In this document: in pieces, positions 49,858 to 58,839 of the stretch
Numbering within the stretch: the stretch's first letter is position 1
Layout: every line of letters starts with the position of its first letter
NCBI RefSeq assembly: GCF_004114975.1
Contig: NZ_CP030051.1
Coordinates: forward strand, 5,084,001 to 5,148,000
DNA: 64,000 bases
Origin: Bradyrhizobium guangdongense
GTDB taxonomy: Bacteria; Pseudomonadota; Alphaproteobacteria; Rhizobiales; Xanthobacteraceae
Reading direction: 5' to 3'
Made by a program: the position numbers and the translations under genes
Notes under the pieces: generated by a model
What the model was told of the DNA's origin: nothing
The model's database searches: none
The model's input: the letters and a program-made list of their open reading frames with translations, nothing else

Positions 49858-50602
49858 GACGCGCGCCCTTATTCTGGGCGGAATTGCCGATGCGAACGTG
49901 CTCGCCGCGGAGATCGCGCGCGCCGGCATCGATGCCGTCTATTCCTATGGCGGCCGCACCCGCGCCCCGGCGGATCAGCCCCTGCCGACGCGCATCGGCG
50001 GCTTCGGCGGCGCGAGCGGACTTGCCGATACCATCAAGCGCGAAGGCATCACGCATGTGATCGATGCGACTCATCCTTTTGCGGCCGAGATGAGTCGCAA
50101 CGCCATCGAAGCCTGCGCGCAAACCGGCACGCCGCTCATCGCGCTGGAGCGCGCGCCCTGGAGCAAGGCGCCCGGCGATATCTGGATCGAGGTGGCTGAT
50201 GTCGACGCAGCGGTCGCCGCGCTGCCCGAAGCGCCCTCGAACGTGTTCCTTGCCATCGGCCGCCAGCACATCGCGCCGTTCGCGCGCCGGCCGCAGCATG
50301 CCTACACGCTGCGCTTCGTCGATCCGCCCCAGGCGCCCCTGCCGTTGGCGGCCGAACTGATCGTGTCGCGCGGACCGTTCACAGTCGACCGCGAGCTGGA
50401 GATGCTGCGCGCGCGCAAGATCGCCTGGATCGTCGCCCGCAATTCCGGCGGCGACGGCGCGCGCGCCAAGGTCGACGCCGCGCGCCTGCTCGGCCTGCCC
50501 GTGATTATGATCTCCCGGCCGCAAGTGCCTGAAAGGCCTCGCGTGGAGAACGTCACTGAAGTGATGCGGTGGCTCGGTCATCGGACCTGCCTCGGCGCGT
50601 AG
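49856..50602 (+). CDS. cobK: Precorrin-6A reductase
   Basis: NADPH-dependent reductase of 248 residues that converts precorrin-6A to precorrin-6B. MTRALILGGIADANVLAAEI begins it, with HVIDATHPFAAEMSRNAIEA and FLAIGRQHIAPFARRP as CobK/CbiJ signatures. It is the only gene on the plus strand inside the cob operon. Its start overlaps cobL's start, its AGGGA site lies within cobL, and its end overlaps the cobJ end by 25 bases. Its promoter must therefore lie within cobL. Confidence 0.93.
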   Translation: MTRALILGGIADANVLAAEIARAGIDAVYSYGGRTRAPADQPLPTRIGGFGGASGLADTIKREGITHVIDATHPFAAEMSRNAIEACAQTGTPLIALERAPWSKAPGDIWIEVADVDAAVAALPEAPSNVFLAIGRQHIAPFARRPQHAYTLRFVDPPQAPLPLAAELIVSRGPFTVDRELEMLRARKIAWIVARNSGGDGARAKVDAARLLGLPVIMISRPQVPERPRVENVTEVMRWLGHRTCLGA

Positions 50603-51312
50603 ACCCAGCGGCCGACGCGGCGTGTCTGCGAACTGCCGACGATCACGAGCGTGCGCATGTCAGCCATCTCGGGCGTCGCCTCATCCAGCGTCACCGTCAC
50701 GATTGTCTCATCGGGAGCGCTGATCGCGCGCGCGAAGATCATGAGGCGCTCGCCGCAGCCGGCTTCCTTGAGCACCGCGAGCGCGCTGCCAAATCCCCCC
50801 GGCCGGCTCGCCGAACGCGGATTGTACATCGCGATGGAAAAATCAGCTTCCGCAGCCAGGCGCAGGCGCTTCTCGATCACCGCCCAGGGCTTGAGATTGT
50901 CGGAGAGATTGATCGCGCAGAAATCATGACCGAGCGGTGCGCCGGCGCGCGCGGCGGCGGCTAGCATTGCGGTAATTCCCGGCAGCACGCGGATCGGCAG
51001 GTCCCGATATTGCGGCGCCTGTTCGAGTGCCTCAAACACGGCTGACGCCATCGCAAATACGCCGGGGTCACCCGAGGAGACGACCACCACCTGCCCGCCT
51101 TCGGCCGCAAGGCGCAACGCCTCACGCGCGCGCTGCAGCTCCTCGCGGTTGTCGGAGGGATGCAGCCTGAGCCCCGGCCGCGGTGGGACGCGTGCCACAT
51201 AAGGCGCATAGCCCAGAATGTCGGTCGCGGCGGCCAGCGCAGCGGAGACCTCCGGCGTCACCAGCGCCTCGCTACCCGGGCCGAGGCCCGCGATGGTTAG
51301 CGTGCCCGTCAT
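50578..51312 (-). CDS. cobJ: Precorrin-3B C17-methyltransferase
   Basis: Ring-contracting methylase of 244 residues. It has TIAGLGPGSEALVTPEVSAA, VVSSGDPGVFAMASAVFE and CAINLSDNLKPWAVIEKRL, which are CobJ/CbiH motifs. The ATG at 51312 overlaps the cobI stop by four bases. After its 3' end, the next operon gene on the same strand, cobL, starts only after the antisense cobK. Confidence 0.93.
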   Translation of the reverse strand: MTGTLTIAGLGPGSEALVTPEVSAALAAATDILGYAPYVARVPPRPGLRLHPSDNREELQRAREALRLAAEGGQVVVVSSGDPGVFAMASAVFEALEQAPQYRDLPIRVLPGITAMLAAAARAGAPLGHDFCAINLSDNLKPWAVIEKRLRLAAEADFSIAMYNPRSASRPGGFGSALAVLKEAGCGERLMIFARAISAPDETIVTVTLDEATPEMADMRTLVIVGSSQTRRVGRWVYAPRQVR

Positions 51313-52040
51313 TCGGCAGCATCCGGGTGCCGGCCCGTGCCATGCACCAGCACGATCGCAAAATAGGGACAATCGGCGGCATCGATCTCGGCAAGCCGCA
51401 CCACGCGCTCGCCCGGCATGGTGCCGCGCTCGACCAGCCAGGCATCGTCGAGCCGGCCTGCGGATGCGAGCGCGCGGCGCACTTTTGCGAGATTGCGGCC
51501 GGTCTTCATGACGACCAGCGCATCGGAATCGCGCATGCGGCGTTCGAGCTCGGCTTCGGGAAGCGTGCCCATCAGCACCGTCGTCACGTCGTCGCCGAGC
51601 GCGATCGGCTGGCCGACGCCGTTCCAGCAGCCGACCATGCCGGGAATGCCGGCGATCACTTCGATCTCGGAGCGGCCCAGCAGGCGCGTGTGCAGATGCA
51701 TGAAGGAGCCGTAAAAATAGGGATCGCCCTCACAGAGCACGACGACGTCGACCGCGCGCGACAGCCGCGCCAGCCGCTCGGCCCATTCGTCGTAAAACCC
51801 CGCCAGCAGCTGGACGTATTCGGCACTGTCAAACGCGATCTCCGTGGTCACCGGATATTCCATCGGATACTCGGTGACGTCAGCCGCCAGCATGCCTTCG
51901 ACGATGCGCCGCGCCTGGCCGGGCCGCCCCTTCTTGCGGAAATAGGCGACATGTTTCGCGGCACGCACGGTTCGATCGGCGCGCACGCTCATGAGATCGG
52001 GATCGCCGGGGCCGAGACCGCAGCAGATGATGCGTCCCAT
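51309..52040 (-). CDS. cobI: Precorrin-2 C20-methyltransferase
   Basis: Tetrapyrrole methylase of 243 residues. It begins GRIICCGLGPGDPDLMSVRA, with LCEGDPYFYGSFMHLHTRLL and EVIAGIPGMVGCWNGVGQPI as family motifs. It converts precorrin-2 to precorrin-3A. It starts two bases after the cobH stop. Confidence 0.93.
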   Translation of the reverse strand: MGRIICCGLGPGDPDLMSVRADRTVRAAKHVAYFRKKGRPGQARRIVEGMLAADVTEYPMEYPVTTEIAFDSAEYVQLLAGFYDEWAERLARLSRAVDVVVLCEGDPYFYGSFMHLHTRLLGRSEIEVIAGIPGMVGCWNGVGQPIALGDDVTTVLMGTLPEAELERRMRDSDALVVMKTGRNLAKVRRALASAGRLDDAWLVERGTMPGERVVRLAEIDAADCPYFAIVLVHGTGRHPDAAE

Positions 52041-52042
52041 GA

Positions 52043-52672
52043 CTATTCGCTCCGGCTCGCGAGCGCGTTCACGGCGGCCACCGTGATCGCGGAGCCACCG
52101 AGGCGGCCTTCGACCGTCAACGCGGGCACGGGCGGATCAGCCATCAGCGCGGCCTTGGATTCGGCCGCACCGACGAAGCCGACCGGGCAGCCGATGATCG
52201 CTGCCGGCCGCGGACAATTCTGGTCCTCCAGCATGTTGAGCAGGTGAAACAGTGCCGTCGGCGCATTGCCGATCGCAACGATCGCTCCATCGAGGTGCGG
52301 CCGCCACAGCTCCAGCGCTGCAGCCGATCGCGTATTGCGCATCGATTGCGCCAGCGCGGGCACGGTCTCGTCGCCGAGCGTGCAGATGACGGCATTGGCC
52401 GCGGGCAGTCTCGCGCGCGTGATTCCCTCCGACACCATGCGCGCATCGCACAGGATCGGCGCCCCCTTCTGCAAAGCGGCGCGTGCAGCGGCCACCATCC
52501 CAGGCGTGAACCGGATATGCGCCTCCAGGCCCACCATGCCGGCGGCATGGATCATCCGCACCACCACCTGCTCCTCGTCAGGTGTGAAGCGCGCAAGATC
52601 AGCCTCGGCGCGGATGGTCGCAAAGGATTGCCGATAGATCGCCGCGCCATCGGTCTCGTAAACGTGCGGCAT
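52043..52672 (-). CDS. cobH: Precorrin-8X methylmutase
   Basis: Moves the C11 methyl to C12 to give hydrogenobyrinate. The 209-residue protein has the active His42 in VRMIHAAGMVG, GAPILCDARMVSEGITR and IGCPVGFVGAAESK, strong CobH motifs. It overlaps cobG by one base. Confidence 0.94.
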   Translation of the reverse strand: MPHVYETDGAAIYRQSFATIRAEADLARFTPDEEQVVVRMIHAAGMVGLEAHIRFTPGMVAAARAALQKGAPILCDARMVSEGITRARLPAANAVICTLGDETVPALAQSMRNTRSAAALELWRPHLDGAIVAIGNAPTALFHLLNMLEDQNCPRPAAIIGCPVGFVGAAESKAALMADPPVPALTVEGRLGGSAITVAAVNALASRSE

Positions 52673-53832
52673 CAGTTCCCTCCCATCAGGACGGAGGGAT
52701 CGCTGATGATGTCGTCGCGATCGAGTCCGCGCAGGACGGGCTCGTCGCGCGTCGAGCCGCTACGCACGAGATCGAATCCTTGAGCGGTCGCGACCAGCGT
52801 GATCGCCGCCGTGCCGGAATGGGCACAACCCTTGACGCAGCCGGAGACGTGAAGCTGCGCAGCCGCGCCGATGTTGTGCGCCAGCGCCGCCGCCAGCGCG
52901 CGGGTATCGGCATGGGCCTCGCGACAGCGCGGCGCGCCGCTGCAGGCGATGACGCGCAGCGCCGGATCGTAGGGTTCGGTGATCAGGCCGGGCGCCGACG
53001 GCATCGTCCGCTTGCCCTCGCTCAAAACCATTCGCCACGGCGTCATCCGCAGCGCATGCCCGCAACCGGAGAGCTGATGAAGCGTCGCATGCGACAGCTG
53101 CCCGAAGGCGACGCCGACCATGGCGCCCTGCGGATAGAGACCGGGACGCGCGGCGGCCATGATCGGCGCAGGCTCCGTCTCGCCCCGCAGCGCCTCGGGC
53201 AATTTTGCGCCGGAGGCAAGATGCGTTGCCATCCGCCCTCGTCTGTTCTTGACGCCGGAGGCGACGAACCAGCGCGCAACGGCAAGCGCAGTCGCGACAG
53301 CTTCGCCGCGTGCGACGCTGCGGCCGAGTCTGGCGCCCTCCGCGCGCACGAGGAGACCGCCGGCAGCATCACGCTCGATCCGCACGTCGGCGGAATTACC
53401 GGCAAGCACGCGCGACTTGCCGTCATCGATGGCGAAGCCGAATTTCATAGGCAGCTCAAGCATGCTGTCCGCCAGCGCCTCCTCCAGCTCCGCTGCGAGC
53501 GCCTGGGTCTCGTCGCCGTCGCGCCAGAACGGCGTGACCAGGATATTGCGCCGGGATTCTGTGCCGACATCCGGATCGAGCAGGGTCAGTTGCGCAAGAC
53601 CGTCGAGCAGCAGCCGGTGGCTGGTGTCACTGACGCCCCTGATCTGGAGATTGGCGCGGCTAGTCACGTCAATCAGCCCGTTGCCATGACGCTCGGCGAG
53701 GTCAGCAAGTCCGGCAGCCTGCGCCGCGTCGAGCCGCCCGCCGAACGGACGGACGCGGACCACGAGCCCGTCGCCCGATGGCATCGGCCTAATAGCGCCG
53801 GGGCACCAGCCCTTGACCGAAGCCGCGCTCAC
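52672..53832 (-). CDS. cobG: Precorrin-3B synthase
   Basis: Oxygen-dependent enzyme that makes precorrin-3B and marks the aerobic route. It is a sulfite/nitrite reductase relative of 386 residues, shorter than Pseudomonas denitrificans CobG. The iron-sulfur motifs are CSGAPRCREA and HVSGCVKGCAHSG. Two ferredoxin-like halves are seen (GLADLAERHGNGLIDVTSRA). It overlaps cobN by four bases. The electron donor is not known; the DUF1636 protein in the operon is a candidate. Confidence 0.9.
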   Translation of the reverse strand: MSAASVKGWCPGAIRPMPSGDGLVVRVRPFGGRLDAAQAAGLADLAERHGNGLIDVTSRANLQIRGVSDTSHRLLLDGLAQLTLLDPDVGTESRRNILVTPFWRDGDETQALAAELEEALADSMLELPMKFGFAIDDGKSRVLAGNSADVRIERDAAGGLLVRAEGARLGRSVARGEAVATALAVARWFVASGVKNRRGRMATHLASGAKLPEALRGETEPAPIMAAARPGLYPQGAMVGVAFGQLSHATLHQLSGCGHALRMTPWRMVLSEGKRTMPSAPGLITEPYDPALRVIACSGAPRCREAHADTRALAAALAHNIGAAAQLHVSGCVKGCAHSGTAAITLVATAQGFDLVRSGSTRDEPVLRGLDRDDIISDPSVLMGGN

Positions 53833-56800
53833 GACGCCTCCTTCAGCGCAGCCGCGATCGAATTACGGCGCGTTCGCCAGAGCGAGGCCTCGTGCAAGCG
53901 GGTGAAGCAGGTTTCCATCGCGGCGAGCGCCGCCTGATTTTCCCGGGCCATGAAGGCGCGAACATCATCATTGCCGAGCGTCGCGTCGTAATAGAGATCG
54001 AACAGATGCGGAGGCACGGCGCCGGCGAGATGCGCGAAGGCGGCCATGTGCTCGAGCGTGGCCGTGATCTCGGCGGCACCGCGAAAGCCGTGGCGCATCA
54101 TGCCGGCGATCCAGGCCGGATTGGCCGCGCGCGCGCGCACGACGCGGGAGATTTCCTCGGTCAGCGTACGCGCGTGCGGCTCGTCGGGTCGCGTCGTGTC
54201 GAGATGATAGAGCGATGGCCCTGACACACCGAGATGGGCTGCCGCAGCCGCGACGCCGGCTTCGTGCGCAGCATAGTCGGCGGCGAGCAGCAGGTCTGTT
54301 TCCGGCAAATCCTGGGCGTGAACGAACGCAGCGGCCGATGCGAGCCGCTGTTCGATGCCGGCGCGATCCGGCTTGATTCCGCCATCAGCTGTGAATGCCC
54401 AGGACGAGGCCGACAGCCAGGCCTCGCCCGCCGCGTCGCGCGTCTCGGATGTGAAGGCATCCGGGATCGCCGAGAGGCCGACGCCATACTGTCCGGGCCG
54501 GGGTGCAAACACGCGGGAGACACGGTGGCGGTAGGGATTATCGTCGCCCTCCTCCTCGCGCGATGCGAGCGCTTCGGAAGCGGCTTCGAACAATTGCGCG
54601 AGGCCCGTGAAGACATCGCGGAACAGGCCCGACACGCGCAGTGTCACGTCGATGCGGGGACGGCCAAGCTCGGCCGGCGCAATGATGTCGTAGCCGGTGA
54701 CGCGGCCGGAGGCATGGTCCCAGCGCGGCGCGAGACCTGCCAGATGCAGCGCCATCGCAAACTCCTCGCCCGCGGTGCGCATCGTCGCAGAGCCCCAGAG
54801 ATCGACGACGAGGCCCTTCGGCCAGTCGCCGTGATCCTGAAGATGGCGGCGCAGCAGCTCTTCGGCGAGCTTGATGCCTTGCGCATGCGCCGAAGGCGAC
54901 GGCACCGCGCGCGGATCGACGGCGAACAGATTGCGTCCCGTCGGCAGCACGTCGTGACGCCCGCGATAGGGCGAACCCGACGGGCCCGGTGCAACGCGCC
55001 GGCCTGCAAGCGCGGCCCGCAGAGCATCACGCTCGGCTTCGCCACAGGCGCCACGGCCGAACACATGGAGGCCGTCGCCGAATTGGCTTTCCTTGAGATC
55101 GCAGACGAAGCGATCGATGCGCGGAATGGCTTCGGCCGGCGCGGCCGATGCTTCGAGGCCGAGATCGTGTTCGAGACCGGCGGCCCGGGCCTCGTCGCGG
55201 ATCGCGGCGATCAAGCGCTGGCGGCGGGCGGGATCGAGACCGTCGGCGGTCGAATATTCGTCGAGCAGCCGTTCGAGCCGGCGCAAGCCTTCCGGGACCG
55301 CAGCTGTTTCCAGCGGCGGCGGCAGATGGCCGATGGTGACGGCGCCGATACGCCGCTTGGCCTGCGCCGCTTCGCCGGGATCGTTGACAATGAAGGGATA
55401 GATCACGGGGAGATCGCCAATCAGCGCCTCAGGCCAGCAGCTTGAGGATAGCGCCACGGATTTTCCGGGCAGCCATTCCAGGGTGCCATGGGCGCCCATA
55501 TGCACGACTGCATCGATCTCCTGCGCGCGGAGCCAGAGATAGAACGCGACATAGGCATGGCGCGGGGTGCGAGCGAGGTCGTGATAGTCGGTATCGCGCG
55601 TAGCCGCATCGCCGCGCTCGGGCTGAACGGCAATGATTGATCGGCCGCAAGAGATCGCAGCGAAGTGAAACGCACCGTCGCGGCAGCTCGGGTCACTCTC
55701 TGGCGCGCCCCAGGCCTGCGCGAGATCGTCCTGCAGTGATTGCAGGAGGCAGGAGAGTGCGGCACGGTATTCGGCGACACTCCACGTCAAAGCCCGCGTC
55801 TGCAATCTCTCGCCAAGACCTTGAACCGGCGCAATGCCGTAGCCTGTCTCAGCGAGATCGGAGACCAATGCTCCGACCGACGCCAGCGCATCGAGACCAA
55901 CCGCATGCGCGATCTGATGCGGACGGCCCGGATAGCTGGAGAGCACGATGGCCAGCCGCTTTTCAAATGCCGGCTTCTGCGCGAGGCGATGCCACGCCGC
56001 CACGCGCGCGGCAACAGCCTTCACGCGCTCTTCATCCGGCCTGTGAGCCAGATGCGAAAATTGCAGATCGGGATCGCGCGTGTCCGCCGATTTGAAACTC
56101 ACCACACCCGCGAACAGGCGGCCGTCGACCTCGGGCAGCACGACATGCATCGCGAGATCGCCGGGCGAAAGACCGCGCAGCGACTCCGCCCAGTCTTCGC
56201 GCCGCGCCGACGAGAGCGCGACCTGGAACACCGGACACGATGCCGCATCGAACGGCGTCGTGCCGTCGTCGCCCGCGGCCGAGAACGCCGTCGCGTTGAC
56301 GATCGCCGCCGGAGGACGTTGGGCGAGATGGCCGCGCAGCCAATCCGCAACGCCCGCGGCTTTCAGCGAGGCCGCGAACACGCTGCAGGCATCGAACCCC
56401 TTCTCGCGCAGCGCCGCAATCAGCGCATCGACCGGACCGGTGTCCGCGGCAGTGAGATAGGAGCGATAGAACGTCACCAGCGCGCGTGGTTGACCCTCGC
56501 CTTCGGCCGGCGCGGCAATGACACCACGCGCCGGATCGTAAAAACCCATCTCGGGCACAGCCATCTCGCCGGTAACAGGACCGGCATAGAGGCCCGAGGC
56601 CAACGCGAGCTGCGCAATCGCCGCCTGCGCCGCGACCGGACCGCCGGTGTCGCAAAGCACCTTGAGCCGGCGCAGCGTCGAGACCGGCAAGGTCGAGTAT
56701 GCATCGAGCCGCAAATCGTCGCGGCCGTCGGCCGGCAACACGGCCAGCACGATGTTGCGGTTCTTGGCGAGCTGCTGGAGCGCTGCGAGCCCGTACGCCC

Positions 56801-57077
56801 AATAGGACTCGCCCCCGATCAGACGCACCAAAATGCCGCGCGCCTGCGACAGCGTGCGCTCGATATAGGTGTCGACCGACAGCGGGTGACGCAGTTCCGC
56901 GAGATTCGCCAGCCGCAGCGATGGCAGGCTGTCGCGGCCGCGCCGCCAGCCGGCCGCGAACGCCGCGAGATCGGAATCCGAGAATGAGAGCACCACGAGA
57001 TCGGCCGGATCCTGGCCGATATCCCTTGGCGTCGCGGTCTCTTCCAGACCACGGCTCTCGCGGAAGACGACGTGCAT
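53829..57077 (-). CDS. cobN: Cobaltochelatase subunit CobN
   Basis: Large subunit of the ATP-dependent aerobic cobaltochelatase, which binds hydrogenobyrinate diamide. The 1082-residue protein is somewhat shorter than the best-known CobN. Motifs include VHMGAHGTLEWLPGKSVALS, LPVIYPFIVNDPGEAAQAKR, and MRHGFRGAAEITATLEHM near the C terminus. The CobS and CobT subunits are not in the window. It overlaps cobW by one base and cobG by four. Confidence 0.94.
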   Translation of the reverse strand: MHVVFRESRGLEETATPRDIGQDPADLVVLSFSDSDLAAFAAGWRRGRDSLPSLRLANLAELRHPLSVDTYIERTLSQARGILVRLIGGESYWAYGLAALQQLAKNRNIVLAVLPADGRDDLRLDAYSTLPVSTLRRLKVLCDTGGPVAAQAAIAQLALASGLYAGPVTGEMAVPEMGFYDPARGVIAAPAEGEGQPRALVTFYRSYLTAADTGPVDALIAALREKGFDACSVFAASLKAAGVADWLRGHLAQRPPAAIVNATAFSAAGDDGTTPFDAASCPVFQVALSSARREDWAESLRGLSPGDLAMHVVLPEVDGRLFAGVVSFKSADTRDPDLQFSHLAHRPDEERVKAVAARVAAWHRLAQKPAFEKRLAIVLSSYPGRPHQIAHAVGLDALASVGALVSDLAETGYGIAPVQGLGERLQTRALTWSVAEYRAALSCLLQSLQDDLAQAWGAPESDPSCRDGAFHFAAISCGRSIIAVQPERGDAATRDTDYHDLARTPRHAYVAFYLWLRAQEIDAVVHMGAHGTLEWLPGKSVALSSSCWPEALIGDLPVIYPFIVNDPGEAAQAKRRIGAVTIGHLPPPLETAAVPEGLRRLERLLDEYSTADGLDPARRQRLIAAIRDEARAAGLEHDLGLEASAAPAEAIPRIDRFVCDLKESQFGDGLHVFGRGACGEAERDALRAALAGRRVAPGPSGSPYRGRHDVLPTGRNLFAVDPRAVPSPSAHAQGIKLAEELLRRHLQDHGDWPKGLVVDLWGSATMRTAGEEFAMALHLAGLAPRWDHASGRVTGYDIIAPAELGRPRIDVTLRVSGLFRDVFTGLAQLFEAASEALASREEEGDDNPYRHRVSRVFAPRPGQYGVGLSAIPDAFTSETRDAAGEAWLSASSWAFTADGGIKPDRAGIEQRLASAAAFVHAQDLPETDLLLAADYAAHEAGVAAAAAHLGVSGPSLYHLDTTRPDEPHARTLTEEISRVVRARAANPAWIAGMMRHGFRGAAEITATLEHMAAFAHLAGAVPPHLFDLYYDATLGNDDVRAFMARENQAALAAMETCFTRLHEASLWRTRRNSIAAALKEAS

Positions 57078-58111
57078 CAGACTCCCAATCCGGCTTTGAT
57101 CGCGGCCTCGTCGATGTCACCGTGCTCGCCGATCACCACGAGCTTCGACTGCCTGGCGCCCGCCCCCCAGGGCTTGTCGAACTGATGGCGCACGCGCTCG
57201 CCGACGGCCTGCAGCAGCAGCCGCATCGGCTTGCCCGCAACCGCGATATAGCCCTTGGCGCGCAGCACATTCTGCTCGCGTGCCAGCTTCTGGACGGATG
57301 CGACCAGCGCGTCGACGTCGGCAACTTCAGGAAGATCGATCACGACGGAAGCGAAATCGTCGTGCTCGTGATCCTCCTCGCCGTCATGGTGCGAGGGACG
57401 CGCGGCAAGATCGTTCTCCGCGGCAGCACCGAGTCCGAGGATGACGCGCGCATCGATCGCACCATCCGTCACGGGCAGCATTGGCACGCGGCGTGGCATC
57501 TCGGCGGTGATCGCAGCCTTGGCGGCCTCGATACCCGCGGTGCCCGCAAGATCGGCCTTGGTCAACAGCACGATATCGGCGCAGGCGATCTGGTCCTCGA
57601 ACACTTCGGACAGCGGCGTCTCGTGATCGAGATTCTCGTCCGCCGCGCGCTGCGCCTCCACTGCATCCGGATCCGGCGCGAAGCGGCCGGCGGCGACGGC
57701 CTCGGCGTCGGCCAGCGCGATCACGCCGTCAACCGTGATGCGCGAGCGGATCTCCGGCCAGTCGAATGCCTTGAGCAGCGGTTTCGGCAGCGCCAGCCCC
57801 GACGTCTCGATCAGGATGTGATCGGGGCGCACCGGGCGCGCCAGCAATTGCTCCATGGTCGGAATGAAATCGTCGGCAACGGTGCAGCAGATACAGCCAT
57901 TCGCGAGCTCGACGATGTTCTCTTCCGGGCAATTGGCATCGGCGCAGGACTTCAGGATCTCGCCGTCGACGCCTTCGCTGCCGAACTCGTTGACGAGCAC
58001 CGCGAGCTTCTTGCCGCCTGCATTGCTGAGCAAATGCTGGATCAGCGTGGTTTTGCCGGAGCCGAGAAAACCCGTGACAACAGTGACCGGGACTTTTGCG
58101 AGCGAGTTCAT
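57077..58111 (-). CDS. cobW: CobW-type metal-handling GTPase
   Basis: G3E GTPase of 344 residues thought to deliver cobalt to the chelatase. It has Walker A GFLGSGKTTLIQHLL, the metal-binding GCICC motif, TKADL for guanine, and a His/Asp-rich stretch (HHDGEEDHEHDD) for metal binding. The start MNSLAKVPVTVVTG at 58111 overlaps the preceding gene by four bases. Confidence 0.92.
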   Translation of the reverse strand: MNSLAKVPVTVVTGFLGSGKTTLIQHLLSNAGGKKLAVLVNEFGSEGVDGEILKSCADANCPEENIVELANGCICCTVADDFIPTMEQLLARPVRPDHILIETSGLALPKPLLKAFDWPEIRSRITVDGVIALADAEAVAAGRFAPDPDAVEAQRAADENLDHETPLSEVFEDQIACADIVLLTKADLAGTAGIEAAKAAITAEMPRRVPMLPVTDGAIDARVILGLGAAAENDLAARPSHHDGEEDHEHDDFASVVIDLPEVADVDALVASVQKLAREQNVLRAKGYIAVAGKPMRLLLQAVGERVRHQFDKPWGAGARQSKLVVIGEHGDIDEAAIKAGLGV

Positions 58112-58482
58112 TCGGCGGCCTCCGGCAACGCGACAACGGGGGGAATGCGGGCAAGCGATTGCTTGCGGAAGATTTCCGGCCGGCTGCGCCAGGGCACCAG
58201 TCCATCGGGCGCCGCGGCATAGGCGGCGGCGCCAGCGACCACGTCCTGCGCATTCGCATCCGACAGCCGGCCATAGACATAGGACCAGCGGCCGGGTGCG
58301 CTGAGCGCGACCGAGCAGCCCTGGCTGCATGCAGAGAGGCATTCGACGGGAACCACGCTGACGCCCTCGGGCACGCCGGCTTCCAGGATTGCGCCATGCA
58401 GACGCTTGCCGGGCGTGAGCTCGCCCTCGCCCAGCGTCTGGCCGGCGCGGCAGGTGATGCAGACATGAAGTGTGACGGTCAT
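58108..58482 (-). CDS. DUF1636 protein, ferredoxin-like
   Basis: Small protein of 124 residues. It has Cys8 and Cys11 in HVCITCRAGQ, and Cys48, Cys52 and Cys56 in ECLSACSQGCSVAL. The pattern and length resemble thioredoxin-fold [2Fe-2S] ferredoxins, so an electron-transfer role is likely but inferred. It is the first gene after the cobalamin riboswitch and overlaps cobW by four bases. The GGAAGAGGCG site abuts the ATG and is predicted to be buried in a hairpin. Confidence 0.8.
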   Translation of the reverse strand: MTVTLHVCITCRAGQTLGEGELTPGKRLHGAILEAGVPEGVSVVPVECLSACSQGCSVALSAPGRWSYVYGRLSDANAQDVVAGAAAYAAAPDGLVPWRSRPEIFRKQSLARIPPVVALPEAAE

Positions 58483-58520
58483 CGCCTCTTCCAGAAAGTT
58501 CAGCGGGAGGCGAAGAGGCG
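58483..58520 (-). promoter_or_regulatory. Hairpin that sequesters the ribosome binding site of the cob operon
   Basis: The minus-strand segment GAAGAGGCG just before the ATG (58491-58483) is perfectly complementary to CGCCTCTTC at 58520-58512, with a 20-base loop. It would block the ribosome binding site of the DUF1636 gene and is the likely expression platform of the riboswitch upstream. Confidence 0.65.
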
Positions 58521-58589
58521 CACGGACCCTGACTTGCGAGGCCGCTTCCCCGTCGCGGAACACCCCGTCCGCCGGTCCAAAACTCGTCC

Positions 58590-58785
58590 GCGCTGGCAGG
58601 TCTCCCGGCTTGCGGAGCAGGGTCTTTGCCCTTCGATCCCCGCCTTCCCGATCCCTGGGGGGATCAGTGGCTTCGGGCATCTCTCCGGTCACGGTCGCGG
58701 GGGCGGCTGCATTTTGGACCCAAATCCTGCCGATTCGGACCCTATCGCATTCCCTCTTCGCCTGTCATAGGACAGGAACCAACGC
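58590..58785 (-). ncRNA. Cobalamin riboswitch 2
   Basis: On the minus strand: AGAGGGAATGCGATAGG, GCAGCCGCCCCCGCGACCG, the B12 box core AGCCACTG (58672-58665), CGGGAAGGCGG, and a terminal AAGCCGGGAGACCTGCC. The order and spacing fit an AdoCbl riboswitch; the 5' edge is approximate. It points at DUF1636-cobW-cobN and the rest of the operon, so cobalamin would repress its own synthesis. The divergent cobO gene starts about 55 bases beyond its 5' end. Confidence 0.93.
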
Positions 58786-58839
58786 AGGGCCACCATTTGC
58801 CGGTGGCCGCCTCTTGTCAAGCCGAAGGACTGTCGTCCC

